From: an uncultured Duncaniella sp.
GTDB taxonomy: Bacteria > Bacteroidota > Bacteroidia > Bacteroidales > Muribaculaceae
Direction of reading: 5' to 3'
DNA length: 64,000 bases
Assembly: GCA_910577335.1 (NCBI GenBank)
Contig: CAJTMJ010000013.1
Coordinates: forward strand, 1-64,000
Position numbers and translations under genes: made by a program. Each line of letters begins with the position of its first letter. The first letter of the stretch is position 1. Shown piece after piece: positions 34,576-42,547 of this stretch. Under the pieces are notes generated by a model, which saw nothing but the letters and a program-made list of their open reading frames with translations, was not told where the DNA came from and ran no database searches.

Positions 34576-35901
34576 ATGGAAAAAGCTACTAAACATTCAA
34601 GGCTATCTACGGCGGCAATACGAAAATTTGCCGTCGAAGCCTCCGGACAATTCACCCTCATACAACTTACCGATGATAATATTGAGTTTAATTATCTCGG
34701 TATTGAGCGTATGGAACAGATAGCACGTGAGTCCGGTGCGGCAATGGTCTATTCCGACTACATCTATGATAATGGCGGAAACATGACCGCATATCCGCTC
34801 ATAGATTATCAGGAGGGATCTATTCGTGACGATTTCGATTTTGGGAAAATTGTCATGGTACCCACACGTCTCTTAAAAGAGACTGCCGCTGAAATGCGTG
34901 ACAATTATGATGCCGCCGGATGGTATGACCTACGCTTACGCCTTTCCCGCAAAGGTAGCTTGCTCCATATACCCGAACCGCTCTACACTGCAAGTGTCAA
35001 CGACAAAGCCGGTGGAGAAAAAGAGCATTTCGCCTACGTAGATCCTCGAAATCGTGCATCCCAAATAGAGATGGAACGTGTTGCGACAGCGCATCTCGCT
35101 GCGAAGGGATGTATAGTGACACCATCCAATCGAGAGCCCATCGACCTCAACGCCGACGTGTTCCCTGTCGAAGCCTCTGTAATAATACCCGTCAAGAACC
35201 GTCGGCGCACCATAGCTGACGCCGTAAAAAGCGCACTTGCTCAGACACCTCCATTTGAATTCAATGTGATAGTGGTTGACAATGGCAGCACGGACAGCAC
35301 ATCCGATATACTCGCTGAGATAGCCGCATCAGATTCACGACTCAAAGTAATCGACACCACTGTTGCAGGTGAAGCCAATCTCGGGATAGGAGGATGCTGG
35401 AATCTTGCTATTAACTCTGAGGATTGCGGACGTTTTGCCGTACAGTTAGACAGTGACGATGTGTATAGCGACACAGACGTGCTCACTCGCATAGTGGCAA
35501 AATTCCGTGAAGAGAATTGCGGTATGGTGATAGGCTCATATCTGCTCACCGATTTCGACCGCAATGTGATACCGCCAGGACTGATAGACCATGCCGAATG
35601 GACTGATGAAAATGGTGCAAATAATGCGTTGCGCATAAACGGGCTTGGCGCTCCGAGAGCATTCTTCACACCACTTGTACGTGAAATCTCCTTCCCCAAT
35701 GTGAGCTATGGAGAGGACTATGCCATGGGACTTGCCATCAGCCGTCGTCACAAAATTGGCAGGATATATGAACCTCTCTACCTGTGCCGCAGATGGGAAG
35801 ATAACACTGACCATGCATTGCCGATAGAGAAAATAAACCGTAACAACCTATACAAGGACCGATTGCGCACAATTGAAATTAACTCACGAAAAAAGATATA
35901 G
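34576..35901 (+). CDS. GT2-type glycosyltransferase with an extra N-terminal GT-A-like part
   Basis: 441 residues. The C-terminal half is a GT-A transferase: EASVIIPVKNRRRTIADAVKSALAQ, VIVVDNGSTDST and the DXD motif LDSDDVYSD. The first ~190 residues have fold-like echoes (TLIQLTDDNIEFN, AAMVYSDYIYDNGG, PEPLYTAS) but lack a clear nucleotide-binding start, so they look like a worn second GT-A domain. No signal peptide or membrane segment, so cytoplasmic. The DUF4922 gene starts only 3 nt after its stop. The acceptor is unknown; context suggests amino-sugar or cell-wall chemistry. Confidence 0.8.
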   Translation: MEKATKHSRLSTAAIRKFAVEASGQFTLIQLTDDNIEFNYLGIERMEQIARESGAAMVYSDYIYDNGGNMTAYPLIDYQEGSIRDDFDFGKIVMVPTRLLKETAAEMRDNYDAAGWYDLRLRLSRKGSLLHIPEPLYTASVNDKAGGEKEHFAYVDPRNRASQIEMERVATAHLAAKGCIVTPSNREPIDLNADVFPVEASVIIPVKNRRRTIADAVKSALAQTPPFEFNVIVVDNGSTDSTSDILAEIAASDSRLKVIDTTVAGEANLGIGGCWNLAINSEDCGRFAVQLDSDDVYSDTDVLTRIVAKFREENCGMVIGSYLLTDFDRNVIPPGLIDHAEWTDENGANNALRINGLGAPRAFFTPLVREISFPNVSYGEDYAMGLAISRRHKIGRIYEPLYLCRRWEDNTDHALPIEKINRNNLYKDRLRTIEINSRKKI

Positions 35902-35904
35902 GAT

Positions 35905-36867
35905 ATGGGAGCCAAGACCAACAATTACACAGACAGTATCGCTGAGGATTTTTACGACTACGAAGCTGATAACTGGCAATTGTTAAATGACAACTTGGAT
36001 ATTCTGAGTAAGGCTATCGAAAACGAAAAAAAGCTGCTCTCCATAGACGAAGGTCCATGGGAAGTGTATGCGCGCCTGATTGAATATCGCAAAGGTTCCC
36101 TGTCTGCCAAAATCGACAATAAGTCGCTATCGCAGCGTCCCTGCTTTCTATGCGAGGAAAACCGTCCCGAAGAGCAAGGTATTTTGGACTGGGAGGAATA
36201 TGAGATATTGGCAAATCCATATCCGTTGGATGATTATCACTTCACCATAGCTGCCCGTGAACATGTGCCGCAACGGATAAAGGGGAGAATAAAGGACATG
36301 GCAAAACTAACACGAGTTATGCCCGATAACTGTGTGTTCTACAACGGACCTCTTTGCGGAGCTTCCGCACCTGACCATTTCCATTTTCAGGGGATAAAAC
36401 AGGTCTTAAGTATAAATATGTGGCGCCCCCTTTCCGAGCTTAAGGAGATAGCAAAAATCGGGAAAAGCAAAGTATACCGCTCTGTTCCCGAAAAAAGTCT
36501 TTATCCCTACATCATTATAGATTCAGCCGCCGACAAGGATCTTGTGTTAATCTTCGACAAACTCTATGATTCCCTACCAGAGGCTGAACCTGAACCTATG
36601 ATGAACATAGTAATGTACAAAGACGGAGGGAGAGTCCGCACTCTGATAGTGCCACGGAAGCGACATCGCCCGTCATTTTACGGAACTGGAGAAGGTGAGA
36701 TGCTGATAAGTCCGGCATCAATAGAAATGCTTGGAACATTTGTCACATCACGCAAAGAAGATTTTGACCGTTTGGACTTGGACACCGTAAAACGCATCTA
36801 TCAGGAAGTCACTTTGAGCGAGGAAGAGCTTGACGAAGTAATAGACCGTTTCATGAATCAACAATAG
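35905..36867 (+). CDS. DUF4922 protein with GalT/HIT-type catalytic motif
   Basis: 320 residues, cytoplasmic. It carries a CFLCEENRP pair (zinc-like), NPYPLDDYHFTIAAREHVPQ, and FYNGPLCGASAPDHFHFQ, whose H-F-H-F-Q fits the HxHxQ motif of GalT-type nucleotidyltransferases and Ap4A/GDP-galactose phosphorylases. The next conserved part is MYKDGGRVRTLIVPRKRHRP. By family it is DUF4922 with no proven function that I know. The motif suggests nucleotide transfer to or from a sugar phosphate. It lies between GT2 and SpoIID genes in the salvage cluster, so an amino-sugar phosphate is a plausible substrate (inference). Confidence 0.8.
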   Translation: MGAKTNNYTDSIAEDFYDYEADNWQLLNDNLDILSKAIENEKKLLSIDEGPWEVYARLIEYRKGSLSAKIDNKSLSQRPCFLCEENRPEEQGILDWEEYEILANPYPLDDYHFTIAAREHVPQRIKGRIKDMAKLTRVMPDNCVFYNGPLCGASAPDHFHFQGIKQVLSINMWRPLSELKEIAKIGKSKVYRSVPEKSLYPYIIIDSAADKDLVLIFDKLYDSLPEAEPEPMMNIVMYKDGGRVRTLIVPRKRHRPSFYGTGEGEMLISPASIEMLGTFVTSRKEDFDRLDLDTVKRIYQEVTLSEEELDEVIDRFMNQQ

Positions 36868-36899
36868 CACGTTTACCCACGTATAAACCATACATCCAC

Positions 36900-38228
36900 A
36901 TGAGCGAACCGCATGTAAAAGTAGGCATACTGTCAGCTGAAAATGTAAAATTCACACTTACCGGCATCTACTCCACATCAGAAGTTGACGTGGTGACAGG
37001 GAGTCAGGAAATTGCCATCTCAGAGTCAGGAATGGCATTGAAATGGAATGGTGCGACCTACACAGAGGTAAAATTTGAGCCGACCTCATATCTCGGCGAC
37101 AGCTTCGAAATAGAGGGTGTGACCATCGGTGTGAATTTTCACTGGGAGCGCAAGGAAAATCAACGATTCAGAGGTTCTCTTTTACTCAAACCAATTGACG
37201 GGAAAATAACCGTAATTAATGAGGTAGGTATTGAGGAATATCTCACAAGTGTGATTTCAAGTGAGATGAGTTCCACCTCTTCACTCCCGTTGCTGCGTGC
37301 TCATGCCGTGATTTCACGAAGCTGGGTATTGGCACAGATTGAAAACAGAGCAAACAATCGAGATCAATGCTCATCCTCAGGCAACAATTTCAAGAGCGTA
37401 AAGGGAATGATAATCCGCTATTGGGATCATGAGGATCACAAGGATTTTGATGTGTGTGCCGATGACCATTGCCAGCGATACCAAGGGATTTCAAGAGTTT
37501 CAACGCCGGTAGCTGCAAGTGCCGTAGCTGACACTCGCGGAGAAGTGCTTACTTACAAGGGTAAACTTTGCGACACACGTTTCTCGAAATGCTGCGGAGG
37601 AGTTTTTGAAAAATTTGAAAATTGTTGGGAGGATGTTGAGCATCCCTACCTCCAACCTCGTCGTGACAGCGTGAACGAGCTCGATTATCCCGACCTTACT
37701 GACGAGAAAAATGCTGAGCAATGGATAATGGATTCTCCACAGGCTTTCTGCAACACCACTAATTCTCAGATTCTCTCGCAAGTGCTCAACAACTACGATC
37801 AGGAGACAAAGAATTTTTATAGGTGGACGGAGAGCATCACCCAAGAAAAGGTCAAGCAGTTGATAAACTCACGTCTTGAAATGGACCTCGGGGATATCAT
37901 AGACCTCCAGCCACTAAAACGAGGCACATCCGGGCGCATTTACCAACTTCGTATCGTAGGCACGAAAGGTGACATTGTAATAGGTAAAGAGCTGATGATA
38001 CGCCGCACGCTTTCCGACAGCCATCTTTACAGTTCAGCATTCGTTGTGGAGCGCAAAGATCTTAATTCTGACGGCATACCCGGCTGCTTTATCCTTCATG
38101 GTGCCGGATGGGGACATGGAGTGGGATTATGCCAGATTGGTGCTGCAATAATGGGCAACAGAGGATACCGTTATAATGAAATCCTAAGCCACTATTACCC
38201 CGGCTCGACATTAACCAAATTATATTGA
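36900..38228 (+). CDS. SpoIID/LytB-domain protein
   Basis: 442 residues. The SpoIID domain is visible: GKITVINEVGIEEYLTSVISSEMSSTSSLPLLRAHAVISRSWVL (catalytic-type Glu region E-M-S), VAASAVADTRGEVLTYKGKLCDTRFSKCCGG, and the C-terminal GWGHGVGLCQIGAAIMG. SpoIID proteins are lytic transglycosylases for denuded glycan, and LytB is an amidase enhancer. Unusually for an enzyme acting on the wall, no signal peptide is seen at its N-terminus (MSEPHVKVGILSAENV), and no better upstream start is apparent. Its stop is 23 nt before the AmpG-like gene. Confidence 0.85.
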   Translation: MSEPHVKVGILSAENVKFTLTGIYSTSEVDVVTGSQEIAISESGMALKWNGATYTEVKFEPTSYLGDSFEIEGVTIGVNFHWERKENQRFRGSLLLKPIDGKITVINEVGIEEYLTSVISSEMSSTSSLPLLRAHAVISRSWVLAQIENRANNRDQCSSSGNNFKSVKGMIIRYWDHEDHKDFDVCADDHCQRYQGISRVSTPVAASAVADTRGEVLTYKGKLCDTRFSKCCGGVFEKFENCWEDVEHPYLQPRRDSVNELDYPDLTDEKNAEQWIMDSPQAFCNTTNSQILSQVLNNYDQETKNFYRWTESITQEKVKQLINSRLEMDLGDIIDLQPLKRGTSGRIYQLRIVGTKGDIVIGKELMIRRTLSDSHLYSSAFVVERKDLNSDGIPGCFILHGAGWGHGVGLCQIGAAIMGNRGYRYNEILSHYYPGSTLTKLY

Positions 38229-38251
38229 CCTCGCAAAACATCACACCGCAA

Positions 38252-39565
38252 ATGAACTCCGATAACATCAACAGATCAGCCGCCACAACCGGTAAAGCCA
38301 AGAGAAACCCTTGGTTTTGGATACCGACACTCTATTTCGCACAAGGACTACCTTACGTGGCGGTCATGACCCTCTCGGTCATTATGTACAAACGTCTCGG
38401 CATATCCAACACCGACATTGCGCTTTACACCGGTTGGCTTTACCTGCCATGGGTCATAAAGCCTTTTTGGAGTCCCTTTGTGGATATTATCAGCACTAAA
38501 AGACGGTGGACCATACTCATGCAATGGCTCGTGGCTATAGGATTTGCGGGAATAGCGTTCACGATACCTTCTCCCCTATTCTTCCAACTCACGCTTGCCA
38601 TATTCTGGTTAGTGGCATTCACATCGGCAACCCACGACATTGCAGCCGACGGTTACTACATGCTTGCACTTACCGAGCATGAACAGTCACTATATGTCGG
38701 AATACGCTCCACGTTCTACCGTGTCGCCACGGTGGTCGGGCAAGGTCTGTTAGTGATAGTGGCAGGACATATCGAAACCTCCACAGGTGATATACCATTG
38801 GCATGGACAATAGTGTTCGGCATACTGTCAGCATTATTCCTATGCTTTGCCCTTTATCACTCATGGGCTATGCCTTCAGTGGAGAAACCGGCAGCCACAC
38901 AGCCGAAGGAATCTGAAATATGGCACGAGTTCATAAATGTGTTCGTCGCATTTTTCAAAAAGAAGCAGATAGTCGTAGCGATTATCTTCATGTTGCTCTA
39001 CCGACTCCCCGAAGCCCAATTGGTAAAACTAATCAACCCTTTCCTTCTTGATCCGGAAAGTGTCGGCGGACTCGGACTAAGCACCGAAGAGGTCGGCTGG
39101 GTCTATGGCACTGTCGGTATCATCGGTCTTACTTTAGGTGGTATCATCGGCGGTATTGTCGCAGCGATGGGTGGTCTGAAACGCTGGTTACGCCCCATGG
39201 CATGGAGCATGTCGCTGACTTGTCTTACTTTCGTATACCTTAGCTTCGTCAATTCACCCTCCTACCTCTCTATTAATATATGTGTGTTTATAGAGCAGTT
39301 CGGTTATGGGTTCGGATTCACAGCTTACATGCTCTACCTCATCTATTTCTCGGAAGGGAAGCATCGTACAGCCCACTACAGTATCTGCACCGGTTTTATG
39401 GCGCTCGGAATGATGCTGCCCGGGATGGCTGCCGGTTGGATTCAGGAGACCATAGGCTATCAAAATTTCTTTATATGGACCATGATATGCTGCATAGCCA
39501 CCATCGGAGTCACATACCTTCTAAAAATTGACCCCAATTTTGGCAAAAAGCAAAAATCGGCATGA
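38252..39565 (+). CDS. AmpG-like muropeptide importer (MFS)
   Basis: 437 residues with about 12 hydrophobic segments, an inner-membrane permease. AmpG-like features are WFWIPTLYFAQGLPYVAVMTLSVIMYKRLGISNTDIALYTGWLYLPWVIKPFWSPFVD and the central loop motif ATHDIAADGYYM. AmpG brings anhydro-muropeptides or amino sugars into the cell. The ATG at 38252 is chosen over a TTG at 38225 that overlaps the SpoIID stop. Context (amidase, NamZ, kinase) supports uptake of peptidoglycan fragments; substrate is inferred. Confidence 0.82.
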   Translation: MNSDNINRSAATTGKAKRNPWFWIPTLYFAQGLPYVAVMTLSVIMYKRLGISNTDIALYTGWLYLPWVIKPFWSPFVDIISTKRRWTILMQWLVAIGFAGIAFTIPSPLFFQLTLAIFWLVAFTSATHDIAADGYYMLALTEHEQSLYVGIRSTFYRVATVVGQGLLVIVAGHIETSTGDIPLAWTIVFGILSALFLCFALYHSWAMPSVEKPAATQPKESEIWHEFINVFVAFFKKKQIVVAIIFMLLYRLPEAQLVKLINPFLLDPESVGGLGLSTEEVGWVYGTVGIIGLTLGGIIGGIVAAMGGLKRWLRPMAWSMSLTCLTFVYLSFVNSPSYLSINICVFIEQFGYGFGFTAYMLYLIYFSEGKHRTAHYSICTGFMALGMMLPGMAAGWIQETIGYQNFFIWTMICCIATIGVTYLLKIDPNFGKKQKSA

Positions 39566-39708
39566 GCAGACAGATTGCACCCACGCACAAATTTATGGTA
39601 ATTTATTTTATGTTAAACTAATGATATAATACTGAAGCGGAGGTTATTTGTTATAATTTCATGGACTTATAAAGCCACGACCGGACAAACAACCAAAACT
39701 TTGCAGCT

Positions 39709-41022
39709 ATGACAAAAATGACAAATCTACTTATAGGTATAATGTTGATTGCCGCAGGATGTAGCGGAAACACGGAAACCAACAGCGAAGGCATGGCGCC
39801 AAATAACAATGCCATCTCCACATCTGCATCCAACCCTAAAGTTGAAACCGCTGTAATGCCCGGTATTGAAGTTCTTGCTGCTAATAACTTCGCACAGCTG
39901 CAAGGCAAACGTGTCGGGCTTATAACCAACCCGACAGGTGTTGACAATTCTCTAAAATCAACCATCGACATACTTCATGAAGCTCCCGGAGTAGAACTCA
40001 CAGCACTTTTTGCACCTGAACATGGTGTGAGAGGCGACTATGTAGCCGGGGCTGCGGTGGCAAATGAGGTGGATGCCAAGACAGGAGTTAAAGTATACTC
40101 TCTGCATGGCAAAACAAAGAAGCCTACCGCTGAGATGTTGAAAAATGTGGATGTGCTGGTATATGACATTCAGGATATCGGCACAAGGAGCTATACCTTT
40201 ATCTCCACTATGGGCAAAGCTATGGAAGCTGCTGCTGAAAACGGCAAGGAATTCATGGTGCTTGACCGCCCAAATCCCCTCGGAGGGAACAAGGTTGAAG
40301 GTTGTGTGGTAGAGCCGGGGTGCTTCTCATTCGTGAGCCAGTATTCCATACCTTATATATATGGACTTACTCCCGGTGAACTTGCACAGTATCTTAATGA
40401 GAATGGCGCACTCGCCGGCAACGTGAAAGCTAAGCTCACTGTAATACCTATGAAAGGCTGGAAACGAGACATGACATTTGCCGATACAGGTATGCCATGG
40501 GTACTACCTTCTCCACATATCCCCACACCTGAAACAGCATTGCTATATCCGGCTACAGGTATAATGGGAGAGCTTGACTATGTGTCAATCGGTGTAGGTT
40601 ACACTCTGCCGTTCAAGCTCACCGGTGCCACATGGATCAACGCTCAGCGTCTCGCCGAAAACCTCACCGGACTTAAGATTCCGGGGGTGGAATTCCGTCC
40701 TATACACTATAAACCGTTTTATGCTATATTCAAAGGTGAAAATCTAAACGGTGTTGAGATTTACATTACCGATGCGTCGGTAGCCCCTCTTTCGTTGATT
40801 CAATTCTACATCATGCAGGAACTCGCAGCAATGAATCCTGCTAAGAAACCGTTTGCATCAGCTACTCAAGCAAGACTGAACATGTTCGACAAGGTTACCG
40901 GAAGTACAAAAATAAGGCAGCTATTCGGCAAGAACTACAAAGTTGCCGATATGGAAAGCTACTGGAACAAAGATGTGGAGCAATGGAAAGCCAAGGTTGC
41001 AAAGTATAAACTTTATGAATAG
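39709..41022 (+). CDS. namZ: DUF1343 exo-beta-N-acetylmuramidase (NamZ-type) lipoprotein
   Basis: 437 residues. Lipoprotein signal with C18 (LIAAGC), a Ser/Asn-rich linker, then DUF1343 from about residue 45: GKRVGLITNPTGVD, LFAPEHGVRGDYVAGA, VDVLVYDIQDIGTRSYTFISTM, FMVLDRPNPLGG and WVLPSPHIPTPETALLYPATG. DUF1343 members include NamZ, which releases MurNAc from the non-reducing end of peptidoglycan chains. It would act outside the inner membrane and feed the kinase encoded 28 nt downstream. A 143-nt gap upstream may hold its own promoter (AAAACTTTG just before the ATG is not a good -7 box). Confidence 0.88.
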   Translation: MTKMTNLLIGIMLIAAGCSGNTETNSEGMAPNNNAISTSASNPKVETAVMPGIEVLAANNFAQLQGKRVGLITNPTGVDNSLKSTIDILHEAPGVELTALFAPEHGVRGDYVAGAAVANEVDAKTGVKVYSLHGKTKKPTAEMLKNVDVLVYDIQDIGTRSYTFISTMGKAMEAAAENGKEFMVLDRPNPLGGNKVEGCVVEPGCFSFVSQYSIPYIYGLTPGELAQYLNENGALAGNVKAKLTVIPMKGWKRDMTFADTGMPWVLPSPHIPTPETALLYPATGIMGELDYVSIGVGYTLPFKLTGATWINAQRLAENLTGLKIPGVEFRPIHYKPFYAIFKGENLNGVEIYITDASVAPLSLIQFYIMQELAAMNPAKKPFASATQARLNMFDKVTGSTKIRQLFGKNYKVADMESYWNKDVEQWKAKVAKYKLYE

Positions 41023-41050
41023 TTCCAACTGATATAAACCAATCATCACA

Positions 41051-41956
41051 ATGAAGCTTATTGCTGACTGCGGAAGCACTAAAATAGACTGGGTGATAAT
41101 CTCCGGCGATGGAAACATCGTTGAACGTATTGCCACACGGGGATACAACGCCATGTCGCCCAATGAAAGGGAACTTACATCTATTATCAGAGATGAGAAA
41201 ACCCTTCTCACCCGATATTGCGAAAAGGTGAAGAGCATATCTTTTTTCGGAGCTGGCTGCGGCACTGAGAAAGCCTGCAGCCGTGTCAGGAAAGAGCTTG
41301 TCGGAATATTTCCTAAAGCAGATTGCCTTGTGGGAAGCGATATGCTTGCCGCAGCCCGCGCCTTATGTGGTAATAACCCCGGAATAGCCGCCATACTCGG
41401 CACAGGCTCTAACTCCTGTCTATATGACGGAGAAAGAATTGTGGCTAATGTGTCACCATTAGGCTTCATCCTCGGAGATGAAGGTAGCGGAGCTGTGCTT
41501 GGTTGCAAGCTCATAGGGGGGATATTGAAACGTCAGTTCTCCAAAGAGATTATCGACCGCTTCTACAAAAAATATGACGGTATTGATGCGTCACATATCA
41601 TTGAAGAGGTGTATCGTGGTAACCGTTCACGAGCATTCCTCGCTTCATTCGCACCCTTCCTTTCCGAAAATATAGAGATGGAAGAGATCGAGACATTCGT
41701 AATTGATGAGTTCTGCAGATTTTTCAAACGGAATATACAAGTGTACAGCCTTGACGAGTATTCGAATATGGATGTGACCGCACTGCCGGTGAATTTCACC
41801 GGTTCGATAGCCATTCATTTTCAACCTCAGTTGCGCAAGGCAGCCGAGGCGACAGGATATAGATTAGGGAAAATAATCAAATCGCCGATTGAAGAGTTGG
41901 TTGAATCCGAGAAAACGAATCAACCGACCGACACCAGCATTGTGTCTACCTTATAA
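41051..41956 (+). CDS. BadF/N-acetyl-amino-sugar kinase (MurK-like)
   Basis: 301 residues of the ASKHA fold. Phosphate-1 loop DCGSTKIDWVIIS near the start; ILGTGSNSCLYDG (phosphate-2 type), LGDEGSGAVLGCKLIGGILK, and FTGSIAIHFQPQLRKAAEATG in the C-terminal part. Relatives phosphorylate GlcNAc or MurNAc; Bacteroidota MurK proteins act on MurNAc taken up from peptidoglycan. No MurQ etherase is in the window. Its 3' end overlaps the convergent folate-ligase gene by 11 nt. Confidence 0.82.
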   Translation: MKLIADCGSTKIDWVIISGDGNIVERIATRGYNAMSPNERELTSIIRDEKTLLTRYCEKVKSISFFGAGCGTEKACSRVRKELVGIFPKADCLVGSDMLAAARALCGNNPGIAAILGTGSNSCLYDGERIVANVSPLGFILGDEGSGAVLGCKLIGGILKRQFSKEIIDRFYKKYDGIDASHIIEEVYRGNRSRAFLASFAPFLSENIEMEEIETFVIDEFCRFFKRNIQVYSLDEYSNMDVTALPVNFTGSIAIHFQPQLRKAAEATGYRLGKIIKSPIEELVESEKTNQPTDTSIVSTL

Positions 41957-42491
41957 TATAATGGTGGCTTTCGGTTATGACCACATCCACTCTCACATCA
42001 TGCGGATCGGCGTCTATCTCATCAACCACCTGAAAATCGTAAGCCACACCCACTTTACGGGCTTTGCTGTCGGCAAGCAGGCGGTCATAGTAACCTTTAC
42101 CTCTTCCCACACGATTGCCTGAGCGGTCGTATGCCACTGCCGGCACAACAATCATCTCGATATCGTCAATCGAACTGATGTCATTGCCCGTCGGTTCCTC
42201 AATATGAAATGAGCCTAATGCCAGACGGGATTCATCGTATGGAAGAATCTCAAGGTTAACGCCATTGACCCTCGGCAGATAGAAATGCTTTCGTGAACTC
42301 CATTTGCGTATGAACGCACGAGTCGAAAGCTCATCCGGAAGGGAATGATACATTAATATGCGGTCGGCAAGCATAAAATCAGCGGTGCGCTCAAGCAGAC
42401 TAAACACACGCTCGGCAGCCGAAAATTTCTCATCCTCGGAAAGTAGGGTCTTACGAGCCTTTATCCTGCTGCGAATCTCTTCTTTTTTCAT
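41946..42491 (-). CDS. 5-formyltetrahydrofolate cyclo-ligase
   Basis: 181 residues, full length. Family motifs: N-terminal KKEEIRSRIKARKTLLS, RILMYHSLPDELST, PTGND and VPAVAYDRSGNRVGRGKGYYDRLLA, the ATP/folate site. It converts 5-formyl-THF to 5,10-methenyl-THF using ATP. It lies 56 nt downstream of the CtpA-like protease on the same strand. The last 11 nt overlap the convergent kinase gene. Confidence 0.92.
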   Translation of the reverse strand: MKKEEIRSRIKARKTLLSEDEKFSAAERVFSLLERTADFMLADRILMYHSLPDELSTRAFIRKWSSRKHFYLPRVNGVNLEILPYDESRLALGSFHIEEPTGNDISSIDDIEMIVVPAVAYDRSGNRVGRGKGYYDRLLADSKARKVGVAYDFQVVDEIDADPHDVRVDVVITESHHYIIR

Positions 42492-42547
42492 TTAAATCAG
42501 AGTTAATCATCAATATTCCGGTCCGTAGCCACCCACTCAGTTCAGAT

